DNA from: Bordetella trematum
GTDB taxonomy: Bacteria; Pseudomonadota; Gammaproteobacteria; Burkholderiales; Burkholderiaceae_B
Length of the DNA stretch: 58,211 nucleotides
Direction: 5' to 3'
Assembly: GCF_900078335.1 (NCBI RefSeq)
Contig: NZ_FKBR01000033.1
Span: 65,891-124,101, forward strand
Made by a program: the position numbers and the translations under genes. Under the pieces are notes generated by a model. It was not told the DNA's origin. It saw only the letters and a program-made list of their open reading frames with translations, and searched no databases. Positions 16,302 to 25,482 of the stretch are shown piece after piece (position 1 is the first letter of the stretch; every line of letters starts with the position of its first letter).

Positions 16302-18290
16302 ATGGCGAAGTGGGGTTTGCGCAAGAAGTCCTTCATGGCGTTGTTGCTGGCGTGCGTGGTCATGCTGGCCCCCGCCGTGTTGATCACATGGCTGGTTTTT
16401 GACGGGGTGAGGGATCATTTCGGGCGCGCGTTCGCGGAGAATTTCGCCCAGCTCAGCCGTCAGCGCATCCTGGCGCCGATTTCGCGCGAGATGGCGCTTT
16501 CCATGCGCCTGGCCAACAGTGAGGTCACGCGGCGCTGGTTGCGCAACGAGCATGACCCGGCAGCGCTTGATCTGTTCTTCCGCGAAGCCGAGGGTTATCG
16601 GCGCGATTTCCTCGGCCAGACGTACTTCATCGCCAGCGCCGAGAGCGGCAATTATTACTTCAGCGATCCGGTCGAGCAGTCGGATCGCGTGCGTTACACG
16701 CTCAGCCCCAAGGCGGTTGACGATGGCTGGTTCTACGCCTCGATCAAGTCCCCCGAACGCTACAACATCAACGTCAATCCGGATCTCAAGCTGAACACCA
16801 CCAAGGTGTGGATCAATGCCCAGATCCGCGACGGCGACGAGGTGCTGGGCCTGACAGGCGCCGGCATGGACGTGGGCGGTTTTCTGAAGGAGTTCGTCGA
16901 CAGCGGTCGGGCCGGCGTCACGCCGGTCATCGTCGATCGCGCCGGCGCAATCCAGGCCTACCAGGACCCGGGGCGTATTGCCTACAACTCCGGCGCCGCC
17001 GGGCGCGTGGCGCTGGACCGCACGGTCTTTTCGCTGGTCGATGCCGGCGAAAGCCGCGAGAACCTGCGCGCGGCGTTGCAGGAGTCCGTCGAGAACCCCG
17101 ACGAGGTCGCCATGACCTGGGCCTCGGTCGACGGCAACCGCCAGCTGGTGGCGGTGGCCTACATGCCGGAGCTGCGCTGGAGCGTGGTGACCCTGGTGGA
17201 TTTCGGGGCGGCGCGTCTGGTCGATCCTAGCTGGTTGTGGCCGGCGGTCGTGGGCTTGTTGCTGCTGTTCGTCGCCCTGGTGCTGTGCTTTGGCTTTGCC
17301 ATCGAACGCCTGATGCTGCGGCCGCTGCGCCGTTTGCAGCAGTCGGCACGCGCGATTGCCGACGGCAGCTACGATGTGCGCCTGCCGCCGGGCGGCCAGG
17401 ACGAGATCGGCGATCTGAGCCGTGCCTTCGGGGTGATGGCCGACAAGGTGCGCCGCCATACCGCCGAGCTGGAGAGCAAGGTGCGCGAGCGCACCTCCGA
17501 GCTGGAGTCGGCCAATCGGGAGATGGCGGCGGCGCGCAAGAAAATCGATGATTCGATCGACTATGCCAGCCTGATCCAGCGCGCCATCCTGCCAGATCGT
17601 CAGATGACCCAATCGCTGGGCGCGCATCACTTCGTGTTGTGGAAGCCGCGCGATGTGGTGGGGGGCGATTTCTATGTCTTCCGCTCGGATGGCGAGAACT
17701 GCCTGATGGGCATCATGGACTGCGCTGGCCATGGCGTGCCGGGCGCACTGATGACCATGCTGGCGCGGGCGGCCATCGATCTGGCGGTCAGCGAGATGGG
17801 GCCGCGCGATCCGGCCGGCATCCTGACGCGTACCGACAGCGCCATTCGCGCCATGCTGGCCGACGCCCAGCTGCCGCGCGCGCTGGCCACCAACACGGAT
17901 GCCGCGCTGGTCTATGTGGACCGTGAGAACAGCCGCCTGATCTACGCGGGCGCCAAGATCTCGCTGTACGCCAGCAATGGCCACGATGCGCGCGAGGTCC
18001 AGGGTGGACGCCGCGCGCTGGGCGAGCGCCGGCGCGGCGAGTACGAGAACGTCGAGCTGCCCTTGCTGTCGGGCTGGACCTATTACCTGGCGACCGATGG
18101 ATTCCTGGACCAGGCCGGCGGCGAGTTCGGCTTCGGTTTCGGCAATACGCGTTTTGCCGCCATGCTCAAGCGTCATGCGCGCGAGTCCATGGCAGACCAG
18201 GCCGAGGCCTTTGCCCAGGCGCTGGCCGAATATCAGGGCGGCTTGCCGCAACGTGACGACATCACGCTGCTGTCATTCCGTTTCGACTAA
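16302..18290 (+). CDS. siaA: SiaA-type sensor PP2C phosphatase
   Basis: This 662-residue inner-membrane signalling protein has a transmembrane helix at ~10-34, a periplasmic Cache-like sensor to ~310, a second helix ~312-335, a HAMP domain to ~385, a short coiled coil, and a SpoIIE/PP2C phosphatase at ~416-660. Metal-ligand motifs are GGDFYVF (D457) and MDCAGHGVPG. In Pseudomonas aeruginosa SiaA dephosphorylates SiaC and thereby promotes c-di-GMP synthesis by SiaD. The ligand sensed here is unknown, and the location between an importer and an aryl-CoA operon makes an aromatic acid a possibility. The start was chosen as the first in-frame ATG. Confidence 0.9.
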   Translation: MAKWGLRKKSFMALLLACVVMLAPAVLITWLVFDGVRDHFGRAFAENFAQLSRQRILAPISREMALSMRLANSEVTRRWLRNEHDPAALDLFFREAEGYRRDFLGQTYFIASAESGNYYFSDPVEQSDRVRYTLSPKAVDDGWFYASIKSPERYNINVNPDLKLNTTKVWINAQIRDGDEVLGLTGAGMDVGGFLKEFVDSGRAGVTPVIVDRAGAIQAYQDPGRIAYNSGAAGRVALDRTVFSLVDAGESRENLRAALQESVENPDEVAMTWASVDGNRQLVAVAYMPELRWSVVTLVDFGAARLVDPSWLWPAVVGLLLLFVALVLCFGFAIERLMLRPLRRLQQSARAIADGSYDVRLPPGGQDEIGDLSRAFGVMADKVRRHTAELESKVRERTSELESANREMAAARKKIDDSIDYASLIQRAILPDRQMTQSLGAHHFVLWKPRDVVGGDFYVFRSDGENCLMGIMDCAGHGVPGALMTMLARAAIDLAVSEMGPRDPAGILTRTDSAIRAMLADAQLPRALATNTDAALVYVDRENSRLIYAGAKISLYASNGHDAREVQGGRRALGERRRGEYENVELPLLSGWTYYLATDGFLDQAGGEFGFGFGNTRFAAMLKRHARESMADQAEAFAQALAEYQGGLPQRDDITLLSFRFD

Positions 18291-18314
18291 ACACTTCTCT
18301 TTGGGGTTGTTCAC

Positions 18315-18854
18315 ATGAACGCTGCCGATCTCTATGCACTGGGCGAGCGATTCGATCAGAACCGCGTGCTGTTGTGCTTCAACGGCCCGATTTCCCGCAG
18401 TTTGATCGAGGAGTTGGGCAACGCGCTGAAGAACTATCTCAGCGTCGAGCATGCGCGCCCTGCCGAGGCCATGGATGTGTTCTCGGTCTATATCGAGATG
18501 GTGCAGAACATTCGCCAGTATGCGGCCAGCTGCGGCAATGGCGATGCCCGCGCCACGGTGGTGATCGGGCGCAACGAAGAGGGCCGCTATGTGGTGTCGG
18601 CAGGCAACCTGGTGCGCCAGCCGGATGGCCGCACGCTGGTCGGGCGCATCGGTGAGCTGGCGACTCTGGACAAGGCGGCGCTGAAGGCCGCCTACAAGAC
18701 GCAGCTGCACAAGCCGCGCGAACCGGGCGTGCCGAGCGGAGCCGGCCTGGGGCTGATCGATATCGCACGTCGCGCCGGAGCGCCATTGCAGGCAAGCCTG
18801 AGCGATAGCGCTCAGCCGGGGTGGGATTTCTTCAGCCTGAGCGTGGTCATCTGA
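18315..18854 (+). CDS. siaB: SiaB-type protein kinase
   Basis: This 179-residue protein belongs to the SiaB family (DUF6272), a GHKL-fold threonine kinase that phosphorylates SiaC and so opposes SiaA. The ATP-site features I can see are EMVQNIRQYA (N-box-like) and the glycine-rich PSGAGLGLIDIARRAG. It lies 24 bp after siaA and 62 bp before siaC, in the same order as the Pseudomonas operon. Confidence 0.88.
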   Translation: MNAADLYALGERFDQNRVLLCFNGPISRSLIEELGNALKNYLSVEHARPAEAMDVFSVYIEMVQNIRQYAASCGNGDARATVVIGRNEEGRYVVSAGNLVRQPDGRTLVGRIGELATLDKAALKAAYKTQLHKPREPGVPSGAGLGLIDIARRAGAPLQASLSDSAQPGWDFFSLSVVI

Positions 18855-18916
18855 GCTGGGGGCCGGCCTGCGATGCGCGACGCCGCAGGCTGGGGGAATA
18901 ATCTTTGGAGTGAGCG

Positions 18917-19297
18917 ATGAGTAGTGATTTGAATATTGCAGGCACGCAGTCCACGCCCAGCATCCGGACGGACGCCGCTGCCGGTCTGCTGACGATGGGC
19001 GGCGACTCCTATCCGGAGAACTCGTTCGAGCTGTTCGGGCCGGTGATCGAGTGGGTGGAGCAGTTTCTGGAGCGCTGCGATACCCCCTTGCGGGTGGAGC
19101 TTGATCTGCTGTACCTGAACACCAGCAGCATCAAGTCCATGATGGATATTTTCGATGTGCTGGAGGCTGCGCATCAGCAAGGGCGCGACGTCAGCGTGAC
19201 CTGGTTCTACGATACCCGCAATGAGCGGGTGGGCGAGCTGGCCGAGGAATTCAAGGAAGACTGCACCTTCCCGTTCTCCGTTGTCGGCAGGCAGTGA
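18917..19297 (+). CDS. siaC: SiaC-type phospho-switch protein (DUF1987)
   Basis: This 126-residue DUF1987 protein keeps the phosphorylation-site signature YLNTSSIKSM, with T69 as the expected target (T68 in P. aeruginosa). In that system unphosphorylated SiaC binds and activates the diguanylate cyclase SiaD, and phosphorylation releases it. The start has GGAGTGAG just upstream. The stop overlaps the first base of the siaD ATG (TGATG), which indicates coupling with its partner cyclase. Confidence 0.9.
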   Translation: MSSDLNIAGTQSTPSIRTDAAAGLLTMGGDSYPENSFELFGPVIEWVEQFLERCDTPLRVELDLLYLNTSSIKSMMDIFDVLEAAHQQGRDVSVTWFYDTRNERVGELAEEFKEDCTFPFSVVGRQ

Positions 19298-20091
19298 TGA
19301 ACGGCAAGCCAGCCCTGGACCAGCGTATCGAGGCGCTGCTTGCGGATCCGGCGTATGCCGGACATCCGCTGCGCGAGGCCCTGGATGAGTTGTGGCGCCA
19401 GACGCAGGAGCAGATGGCGCGCATCGAGCGGGTGACCCAGATCTCGGACGCCTATCAGTCCATGGCGCTCAAGCGCGAGCAGGGCTTGTACGAGCGCTTT
19501 GATCGGCAGTTACGCAGGCTGTCGCGCATTGCACGCATCTCCGACCATTATCAGAGCATGATGCGCGATCTGAACCAGACGCTGGAGGAGACTGCGCGGC
19601 GCGATCCCCTGACCGGGCTGTTCAACCGACGGGCGCTCATGGAGATGATACGGCGTCAGGTGCAACGTTCCGCCAGGACCGGGCAGGGGTTTGTGGTGGC
19701 CATGCTGGATGTGGATCACTTCAAGTCGGTCAACGACCGGTATGGCCACGACACCGGCGACCGGGTGCTGGTGGAGCTGGCCAACGTGCTGCTGCAGAGT
19801 ATCCGCGCAACCGATCAATGCGGGCGCTGGGGCGGCGAGGAGTTTCTGCTGTTGCTGCCGGATACCAGCCTGACAGCGGCGCAGCCGGCGCTGGATCGGG
19901 TGGTCGAGGGGGTGCGCGCGCTGTCTGTCGGGGTGGGTGACGAGACGTTGCGCCTGACCGTCAGTGTGGGCATGGCCGACCATCGCCTGGGTGAAACGTT
20001 TTCCGAGACCTTGAGCCGGGCCGATCAGGCGCTCTATCTGGCCAAGCACGACGGACGGGATCGCGTGGCCCTGTCGGCCGGTCAATCCTGA
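19297..20091 (+). CDS. siaD: SiaD-type diguanylate cyclase
   Basis: This 264-residue cytoplasmic cyclase has an N-terminal coiled-coil region (~1-95) and a GGDEF domain. The active site is GGEEF at ~179-183, and the inhibitory I-site RxxD (R170, D173) sits exactly five residues upstream, so feedback inhibition by c-di-GMP is expected. There is no EAL domain. By homology the stalk binds SiaC for activation. A GTG at 19294 could be an alternative start. Confidence 0.92.
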   Translation: MNGKPALDQRIEALLADPAYAGHPLREALDELWRQTQEQMARIERVTQISDAYQSMALKREQGLYERFDRQLRRLSRIARISDHYQSMMRDLNQTLEETARRDPLTGLFNRRALMEMIRRQVQRSARTGQGFVVAMLDVDHFKSVNDRYGHDTGDRVLVELANVLLQSIRATDQCGRWGGEEFLLLLPDTSLTAAQPALDRVVEGVRALSVGVGDETLRLTVSVGMADHRLGETFSETLSRADQALYLAKHDGRDRVALSAGQS

Positions 20092-20181
20092 GGCGCCGGC
20101 GCCGGCCTGTCCTCTCTCCCTTGCTCTCTGACAGGCGCAGTGTTTTCCCCATTGGCGCGCGCCTGCCTTTCGGGTATATAT

Positions 20182-20208
20182 TTCAAGCCTAAACTATTGA
20201 GGCTTGAA
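20182..20208 (+). promoter_or_regulatory. Candidate MarR operator ahead of aryl-CoA operon
   Basis: This is a perfect 9-bp inverted repeat (TTCAAGCCT and AGGCTTGAA) around the 9-base spacer AAACTATTG, flanked on both sides by TATAT tracts. It ends about 50 bp before the monooxygenase start, where a repressor would block transcription. The left arm and spacer match the element at 11288-11306 in 16 of 19 bases. Confidence 0.65.
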
Positions 20209-20259
20209 TATATCTTGCGGCCGTGATCACCTGCCGCAGGCGGCGACGGAGCGAAGGCA

Positions 20260-22611
20260 ATGAAGATCGTATGCATAGGCGGGGGTCCTGCCGGTCTGTA
20301 TTTCGGCCTGTTGATGAAGTTGCGCGATCCGGCCAACGAGGTCACGGTGATCGAGCGCAACCGGCCCTACGACACCTTCGGCTGGGGGGTGGTGTTCTCG
20401 GATGCCACCCTCGAAAACCTGCGTCAGGCCGATCCGGTGTCGGCCGAGACCATCGTCGCGGCCTTTAATCACTGGGACGACATCGATATTCATTTCAAGG
20501 GCCGCACGCTGCGCAGCGCGGGCCATGGCTTCATCGGCATCGGTCGCAAGCGCCTGCTGAACATCCTGCAGGCGCGCTGCGAGGCAGTGGGGGTGCGGCT
20601 GGTGTTCGAGACGACCGTGCAAAATGACCAGCAGATCGCCCGGCAGTATGACGCCGATCTGGTGATCGCCGCCGATGGCATCAACAGCGCGGTGCGCGGC
20701 CGCTATGCCAGCACCTTCCTGCCCGACATCGATCAGCGCCGCTGCCGCTTCGTGTGGCTGGGCACCCGTAAAGTCTTTGACGCGTTCACCTTCGCCTTCG
20801 TGCAGACCGAACACGGCTGGTTCCAGGCGCACGCCTATCGCTTCGAAGACGGGCTGTCGACCTTCATTGTCGAGACGCCCGAGGAAACCTGGCGCGCGGC
20901 GGGCATCGAGCAGATGAGCCAGGAGGAAGGCATTGCCTACTGCGAGCGCCTGTTCGCCCCGTGGCTGGATGGCCAGGCGCTCATCAGCAACGCCGCTCAT
21001 CTGCGTGGTTCGGCCATCTGGATCCGCTTCCCGAGAGTGATCTGCGAGCGCTGGGTGCATTGGAACACGCTGGAGACGGCGCGCGGGCTGCGCGATATCC
21101 CGGTGGTGCTGATGGGAGATGCGGCGCACACGGCGCATTTTTCCATCGGCTCTGGCACCAAGCTGGCGCTTGAGGATGCCATCGAGCTGGCGCATTCGTT
21201 GCAGGCGCAGCCCGACGACATGGCGGCGGCCCTGACGCTCTACGAGTCCTTGCGCAGTGTGGAGGTGCTCAAGATCCAGAACGCTGCGCGCAACTCGACC
21301 GAATGGTTCGAGAACGTGGCGCGCTATGCCGATCTGCCGCCTGAACAGTTCGCCTATTCGCTGCTGACGCGCTCGCAACGGATTTCGCACGAAAATCTGC
21401 GTCTGCGCGACCCGCTCTGGCTGGAGGGCCACGAGCGGTGGGTGGCCGGGCGTAGCGGGCAGCCGCTGGCCGAAGGGCAGCGTCCGCCCCTGCCGATGTT
21501 GACGCCCTATCAGGCGCGTGATGTGCGCTTGCCCAACCGCATCGTGGTGTCGCCGATGGCGATGTATTCCTGCGTCGACGGCGTGCCGGGCGACTTCCAT
21601 CTGGCTCACCTGGGTGCGCGCGCCATGGGCGGGGCGGGCCTGGTCATGGTCGAGATGACCTGTCCGTCGCCCGAGGCGCGCATCACGCCGGGATGTCCCG
21701 GCCTGTGGAACGATGCGCAGACGCAGGCTTTCAGGCGCATCGTCGACTTTGTGCACGCCGCCACACCGGCGCGTATCGGCATCCAGCTGGGTCATGCAGG
21801 GCGCAAGGGATCCACGCAGCTGGGCTGGCAGCGTATCGATCACCCCCTGGACAGCGGTAACTGGCCCCTGGTTTCGGCCTCGCCGCTGCCTTATCTGCCG
21901 GGCGTGTCACAGGTACCGCGCGAAATCACGCGCGCCGAGATGGAGAGCGTGCGCGAGTCGTTCGTGGCGGCCGCGAGACGGGCCGACGACGCGGGTTTTG
22001 ATTGGCTGGAGCTGCATTGTGCGCACGGCTATCTGCTGTCGAGCTTCATTTCGCCCCTGACCAACCAGCGCCAGGACGTCTATGGCGGCAGCCTGGAAAA
22101 CCGCTTGCGCTTTCCCCTGGAGGTGTTTCGCGCCGTGCGCGAGGCGTGGCCGGCGGGCAAGCCGATCTCGGTGCGCATTTCGGCGCACGATTGGGTCGAG
22201 GGCGGCATCGACGGCGACGCGGCCGTGGAGATTGCACGTCATTTCAAGACTGCCGGCGCGGACATGATCGATTGTTCTTCCGGCCAGGTCAGCCCGGCGC
22301 AGCAACCCGTCTATGGACGGATGTACCAGACCCCCTTTGCCGACCGGGTGCGCAACGAGGCCGGCATCGCCACCATCGCGGTGGGGGCGATATCCGAGGC
22401 CGACCATGCCAATGCCATCATTGCTTCGGGTCGGGCCGACCTGTGCGCGCTGGGGCGGCCACACCTGGCCGATCCGGCCTGGACCCTGCGCGAGGCCGCG
22501 CGCATCGGCTATCGCGATATCGCCTGGCCGCCTGCCTATGCGGCAGGCAAGCGTCAGTTGGAAACCCTTTTCGAGCGGGCGGCGTTGTCGCCGCAGGGAG
22601 AAACGAAATGA
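20260..22611 (+). CDS. 2-aminobenzoyl-CoA (or salicylyl-CoA) monooxygenase / reductase fusion
   Basis: This 783-residue flavoprotein has two parts. The N-terminal part (~1-400) is an FAD-dependent aromatic hydroxylase with [10 protein letters not shown] and [16 protein letters not shown]. The C-terminal part (~413-780) is an old-yellow-enzyme-like FMN reductase with [26 protein letters not shown] and YGGSLENR. The domain order matches 2-aminobenzoyl-CoA monooxygenase/reductase of Azoarcus evansii, which hydroxylates and then reduces the ring, and also salicylyl-CoA 5-hydroxylases. The beta-oxidation-type genes that follow favour 2-aminobenzoyl-CoA. The gene is first in its operon and overlaps the SDR gene by 4 bp. 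Confidence 0.9.
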   Translation: MKIVCIGGGPAGLYFGLLMKLRDPANEVTVIERNRPYDTFGWGVVFSDATLENLRQADPVSAETIVAAFNHWDDIDIHFKGRTLRSAGHGFIGIGRKRLLNILQARCEAVGVRLVFETTVQNDQQIARQYDADLVIAADGINSAVRGRYASTFLPDIDQRRCRFVWLGTRKVFDAFTFAFVQTEHGWFQAHAYRFEDGLSTFIVETPEETWRAAGIEQMSQEEGIAYCERLFAPWLDGQALISNAAHLRGSAIWIRFPRVICERWVHWNTLETARGLRDIPVVLMGDAAHTAHFSIGSGTKLALEDAIELAHSLQAQPDDMAAALTLYESLRSVEVLKIQNAARNSTEWFENVARYADLPPEQFAYSLLTRSQRISHENLRLRDPLWLEGHERWVAGRSGQPLAEGQRPPLPMLTPYQARDVRLPNRIVVSPMAMYSCVDGVPGDFHLAHLGARAMGGAGLVMVEMTCPSPEARITPGCPGLWNDAQTQAFRRIVDFVHAATPARIGIQLGHAGRKGSTQLGWQRIDHPLDSGNWPLVSASPLPYLPGVSQVPREITRAEMESVRESFVAAARRADDAGFDWLELHCAHGYLLSSFISPLTNQRQDVYGGSLENRLRFPLEVFRAVREAWPAGKPISVRISAHDWVEGGIDGDAAVEIARHFKTAGADMIDCSSGQVSPAQQPVYGRMYQTPFADRVRNEAGIATIAVGAISEADHANAIIASGRADLCALGRPHLADPAWTLREAARIGYRDIAWPPAYAAGKRQLETLFERAALSPQGETK

Positions 22612-23396
22612 CCGTTCTGTCGCCGTTGCAGGGGCGTCACGCCCTGGTCACGGGGGGCGCGCGAGGCATCGGACTGGCTTGCGCCCAGGCGCTTGGCGCT
22701 CAGGGAGCTGTCATCACCTTGATGGGCCGCCAGGCCGCAGGCCTGCAGGCTGCGTGCGAACAGCTGGCCGCCGCTGGCGTGACGGCCGGCTATGTCTGCG
22801 GCGATGTCGCACGGCAAGGCGAGGTCGAACAGGCTTTCGCCGCGGCACGCGCGGCGCGCGGGCCGCTGCACATTCTCGTCAACAACGCCGGACAGGCCAT
22901 CAGCGAACGCTTCGATCGCACCAGTGCCGAGCTGTGGCAGCAGATGCTGCAGGTCAATCTGAGCGGCGTCTTTCACTGCGCCCAGGCTGCCTTGCCCGAC
23001 ATGCTGCAGGCCGGCTGGGGCCGGGTGATCAATGTGGCCAGCACGGCCGGGCTGCTGGGCTATGCCTATGTCAGCGCATACTGCGCGGCCAAGCATGGGG
23101 TGGTGGGTCTGACGCGTGCGCTGGCCCAGGAGGTGGCCCGCAAGGGGGTGACGGTCAATGCCGTCTGCCCGGGCTACACCGAGACCGACATCGTGCGCGA
23201 CGCCGTCGCAAACATCATCCGCAAGACCGGCCTGGACGAGGCCGCGGCGCGCGCGCGTCTGGCGCAGCGTAATCCGCAAGGCAGGCTGGTGCAGCCCCAG
23301 GAAGTGGCCGACACCGTCGCCTGGCTGGCGCTGCCGGCAAGCGCCTCGGTCAATGGCCAGGCGATTGCCGTCGATGGCGGCGAAGCCGCCGCCTGA
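22608..23396 (+). CDS. Short-chain dehydrogenase/reductase (probable 3-hydroxyacyl-CoA dehydrogenase)
   Basis: This is a 262-residue classical SDR: the cofactor motif TGGARGIG near residue 15, NNAG in the middle, and the catalytic YCAAK. In this operon the likely step is oxidation of a ring-derived 3-hydroxyacyl-CoA, or the reverse reduction. The start at 22608 overlaps the preceding stop (ATGA), and the longer open frame upstream is antiregister coding of the monooxygenase. Confidence 0.9.
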   Translation: MTVLSPLQGRHALVTGGARGIGLACAQALGAQGAVITLMGRQAAGLQAACEQLAAAGVTAGYVCGDVARQGEVEQAFAAARAARGPLHILVNNAGQAISERFDRTSAELWQQMLQVNLSGVFHCAQAALPDMLQAGWGRVINVASTAGLLGYAYVSAYCAAKHGVVGLTRALAQEVARKGVTVNAVCPGYTETDIVRDAVANIIRKTGLDEAAARARLAQRNPQGRLVQPQEVADTVAWLALPASASVNGQAIAVDGGEAAA

Positions 23397-23423
23397 TCCG
23401 TCCCGAACCATTCAGGAGATTCC

Positions 23424-24269
23424 ATGAGCGAGCACACCATGAAGCACCACAGGCAGGCCATGGCAGGTTACACGGCGCGCCATTTCCGCTGGGAGGTCTC
23501 GTCCGACCACAAGGTGGCGACCATTACCTTGAACCGGCCGGAACGCAAGAACCCGCTGACCTTCGATTCCTATGCCGAGCTGCGCGACCTGTTCCGCGGG
23601 CTGGTCTACGCCACCGATATCAAAACCGTGGTGGTCACGGGAGCGGGCGGCAACTTCTGCTCGGGGGGGGACGTGCACGAGATCATCGGGCCGCTCACGC
23701 GCATGTGCATGCCGCAGCTGCTGGACTTCACCCGGATGACCGGCGATCTGGTCAAGGCCATGCGCGCCTGCCCGCAGCCTATCGTGGCCGCCGTCGATGG
23801 CGTGTGCGCCGGCGCCGGCGCCATGATGGCGCTGGCTTCGGACATACGGCTGGGCACGCCGGCCGCACGCACGGCCTTTCTGTTCACGCGCGTCGGTCTG
23901 GCGGGCGCCGATATGGGCGCCTGCACGCTGTTGCCGCGCATGATCGGCCAGGGGCGCGCCAGCGAATTGCTGTACACCGGCCGCGCGATGAGCGCCGACG
24001 AAGGGTTGGCCTGGGGCTTTTTCAATGCCCTGCATGCCAGCGAGGCACTGGCTGCGGCGGCCGAGACGCTGGCCGGGCAGTTGGCGGCCGGACCGACCTT
24101 CGCGCACGGCATTACCAAGAAACTATTGCACCAGGAGTGGAACATGGGCCTGGACGAGGCCATCGAGGCCGAGGCCCAGGCACAGGCCATCTGCATGCAG
24201 ACGCGCGATTTTCATCGAGCCTACGAGGCGTTCGTGGACAAGCGCAAGCCGGTGTTCGAAGGGGACTGA
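23424..24269 (+). CDS. Enoyl-CoA hydratase/isomerase family protein
   Basis: This is a 281-residue crotonase-fold enzyme. The oxyanion-hole elements are CSGGDVHE and [16 protein letters not shown]. It probably hydrates the unsaturated ring-derived CoA ester or opens the ring in the aminobenzoyl-CoA pathway. The start at 23424 has a good AGGAG. A run of eight guanines (23663-23670) lies within CSGGD at the heart of the active site, a possible slippage site. The gene ends two bases before the acyl-CoA dehydrogenase start. Confidence 0.9.
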   Translation: MSEHTMKHHRQAMAGYTARHFRWEVSSDHKVATITLNRPERKNPLTFDSYAELRDLFRGLVYATDIKTVVVTGAGGNFCSGGDVHEIIGPLTRMCMPQLLDFTRMTGDLVKAMRACPQPIVAAVDGVCAGAGAMMALASDIRLGTPAARTAFLFTRVGLAGADMGACTLLPRMIGQGRASELLYTGRAMSADEGLAWGFFNALHASEALAAAAETLAGQLAAGPTFAHGITKKLLHQEWNMGLDEAIEAEAQAQAICMQTRDFHRAYEAFVDKRKPVFEGD

Positions 24270-24271
24270 CG

Positions 24272-25441
24272 ATGCGGGATCGCAGCTGGCTGGACTGGCC
24301 TTTCTTCGATGAAACCCACCGCGAGCTTGTGCCCGCGCTGGAAGCCTGGTGCGAACGGGTGCTGCCCGGCATCGATCATCGCGATACCGATACGGCCTGC
24401 CGCCAGCTGGTGGCGGCGCTGGGCGAGGGGGGCTGGCTGCGTTACTGCGTGCCGGCCGGCCCTGACGGGGCCTGGGGCGGTCGTCTGCCCGAAGTGGACT
24501 CGCGCGCGGTCTGCATCCTGCGGGAGACCCTGGCCCGCCATGAGGGGCTGGCCGATTTCGCGCTTGCCATGCAGGGCCTGGGCAGTGGCGCGATCTCGCT
24601 GATGGGCTCCGAGGCCTTGCGCCGCGCCTATCTGCCGCGCGTGGCACGTGGCGAGGCCATTGCCGCTTTTGCCCTGTCCGAACCGCAGGCCGGTTCGGAC
24701 GTGGCCGCGATGACCTGCAGCGCTCGCCTGGATGGCGGGGAGTACGTGCTCGACGGCGTCAAGACCTGGATCTCCAACGGCGGTATTGCCGATTTCTATT
24801 GCGTGTTTGCGCGCACCGGTGAAGCGCCCGGGGCGCGCGGTATCAGCGCCTTTGTGGTCGATGCCTCCACGCCGGGCCTGTTCATCGATGAGCGCATCGA
24901 CCTGATGGCGCCGCACCCACTGGCCCGGCTGCGGTTCGAGCAGTGCCGCATTCCGGCCAGCCACCGTCTGGGCGAGCCGGGCCAGGGCTTCAAGCTGGCC
25001 ATGATGACGCTGGACATCTTCCGGGCCTCGGTCGCTGCCGCGGCGCTCGGGTTCGCGCGTCGAGCCCTGCACGAGGGGTTGCAGCATGCCCGCACGCGTC
25101 GCATGTTCGGCCACACCCTGGCCGATCTGCAATTGACTCAGGCCGCCCTGGGCGAGATGGCCTGCGCGATCGATGGCGCGGCGCTGTTGACCTACCGCGC
25201 CGCCTGGACGCGCGATGTTCTGGGCCGCCGCAGCACACGCGAGGCGGCCATGGCCAAGATGGCCGCCACGGAATCGGCCCAGCAGGTGATCGACCGCGCC
25301 TTGCAGATGTTCGGCGGCGCGGGTGTGGTCAGCGGCCAGCCGGTGGAGAAGCTGTATCGAGAAATCCGCGCCCTGCGTATCTACGAGGGGGCCACTGAAG
25401 TGCAGAAGCTCATCATTGCCCGGGAATTGTTGAAGGACTGA
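24272..25441 (+). CDS. Acyl-CoA dehydrogenase family protein
   Basis: This is a 389-residue flavin enzyme. The family motif [14 protein letters not shown] is present, and the C-terminal catalytic loop reads IYEGATEVQ. It should dehydrogenate a cyclic or opened acyl-CoA intermediate with electron transfer to ETF. I placed the start at ATG 24272, three bases after the hydratase stop; the longer frame upstream is a shadow of that gene. Confidence 0.92.
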   Translation: MRDRSWLDWPFFDETHRELVPALEAWCERVLPGIDHRDTDTACRQLVAALGEGGWLRYCVPAGPDGAWGGRLPEVDSRAVCILRETLARHEGLADFALAMQGLGSGAISLMGSEALRRAYLPRVARGEAIAAFALSEPQAGSDVAAMTCSARLDGGEYVLDGVKTWISNGGIADFYCVFARTGEAPGARGISAFVVDASTPGLFIDERIDLMAPHPLARLRFEQCRIPASHRLGEPGQGFKLAMMTLDIFRASVAAAALGFARRALHEGLQHARTRRMFGHTLADLQLTQAALGEMACAIDGAALLTYRAAWTRDVLGRRSTREAAMAKMAATESAQQVIDRALQMFGGAGVVSGQPVEKLYREIRALRIYEGATEVQKLIIARELLKD

Positions 25442-25482
25442 GCCCAGGCGACATCCGATACCACAGGCAACAGGGGGACATC

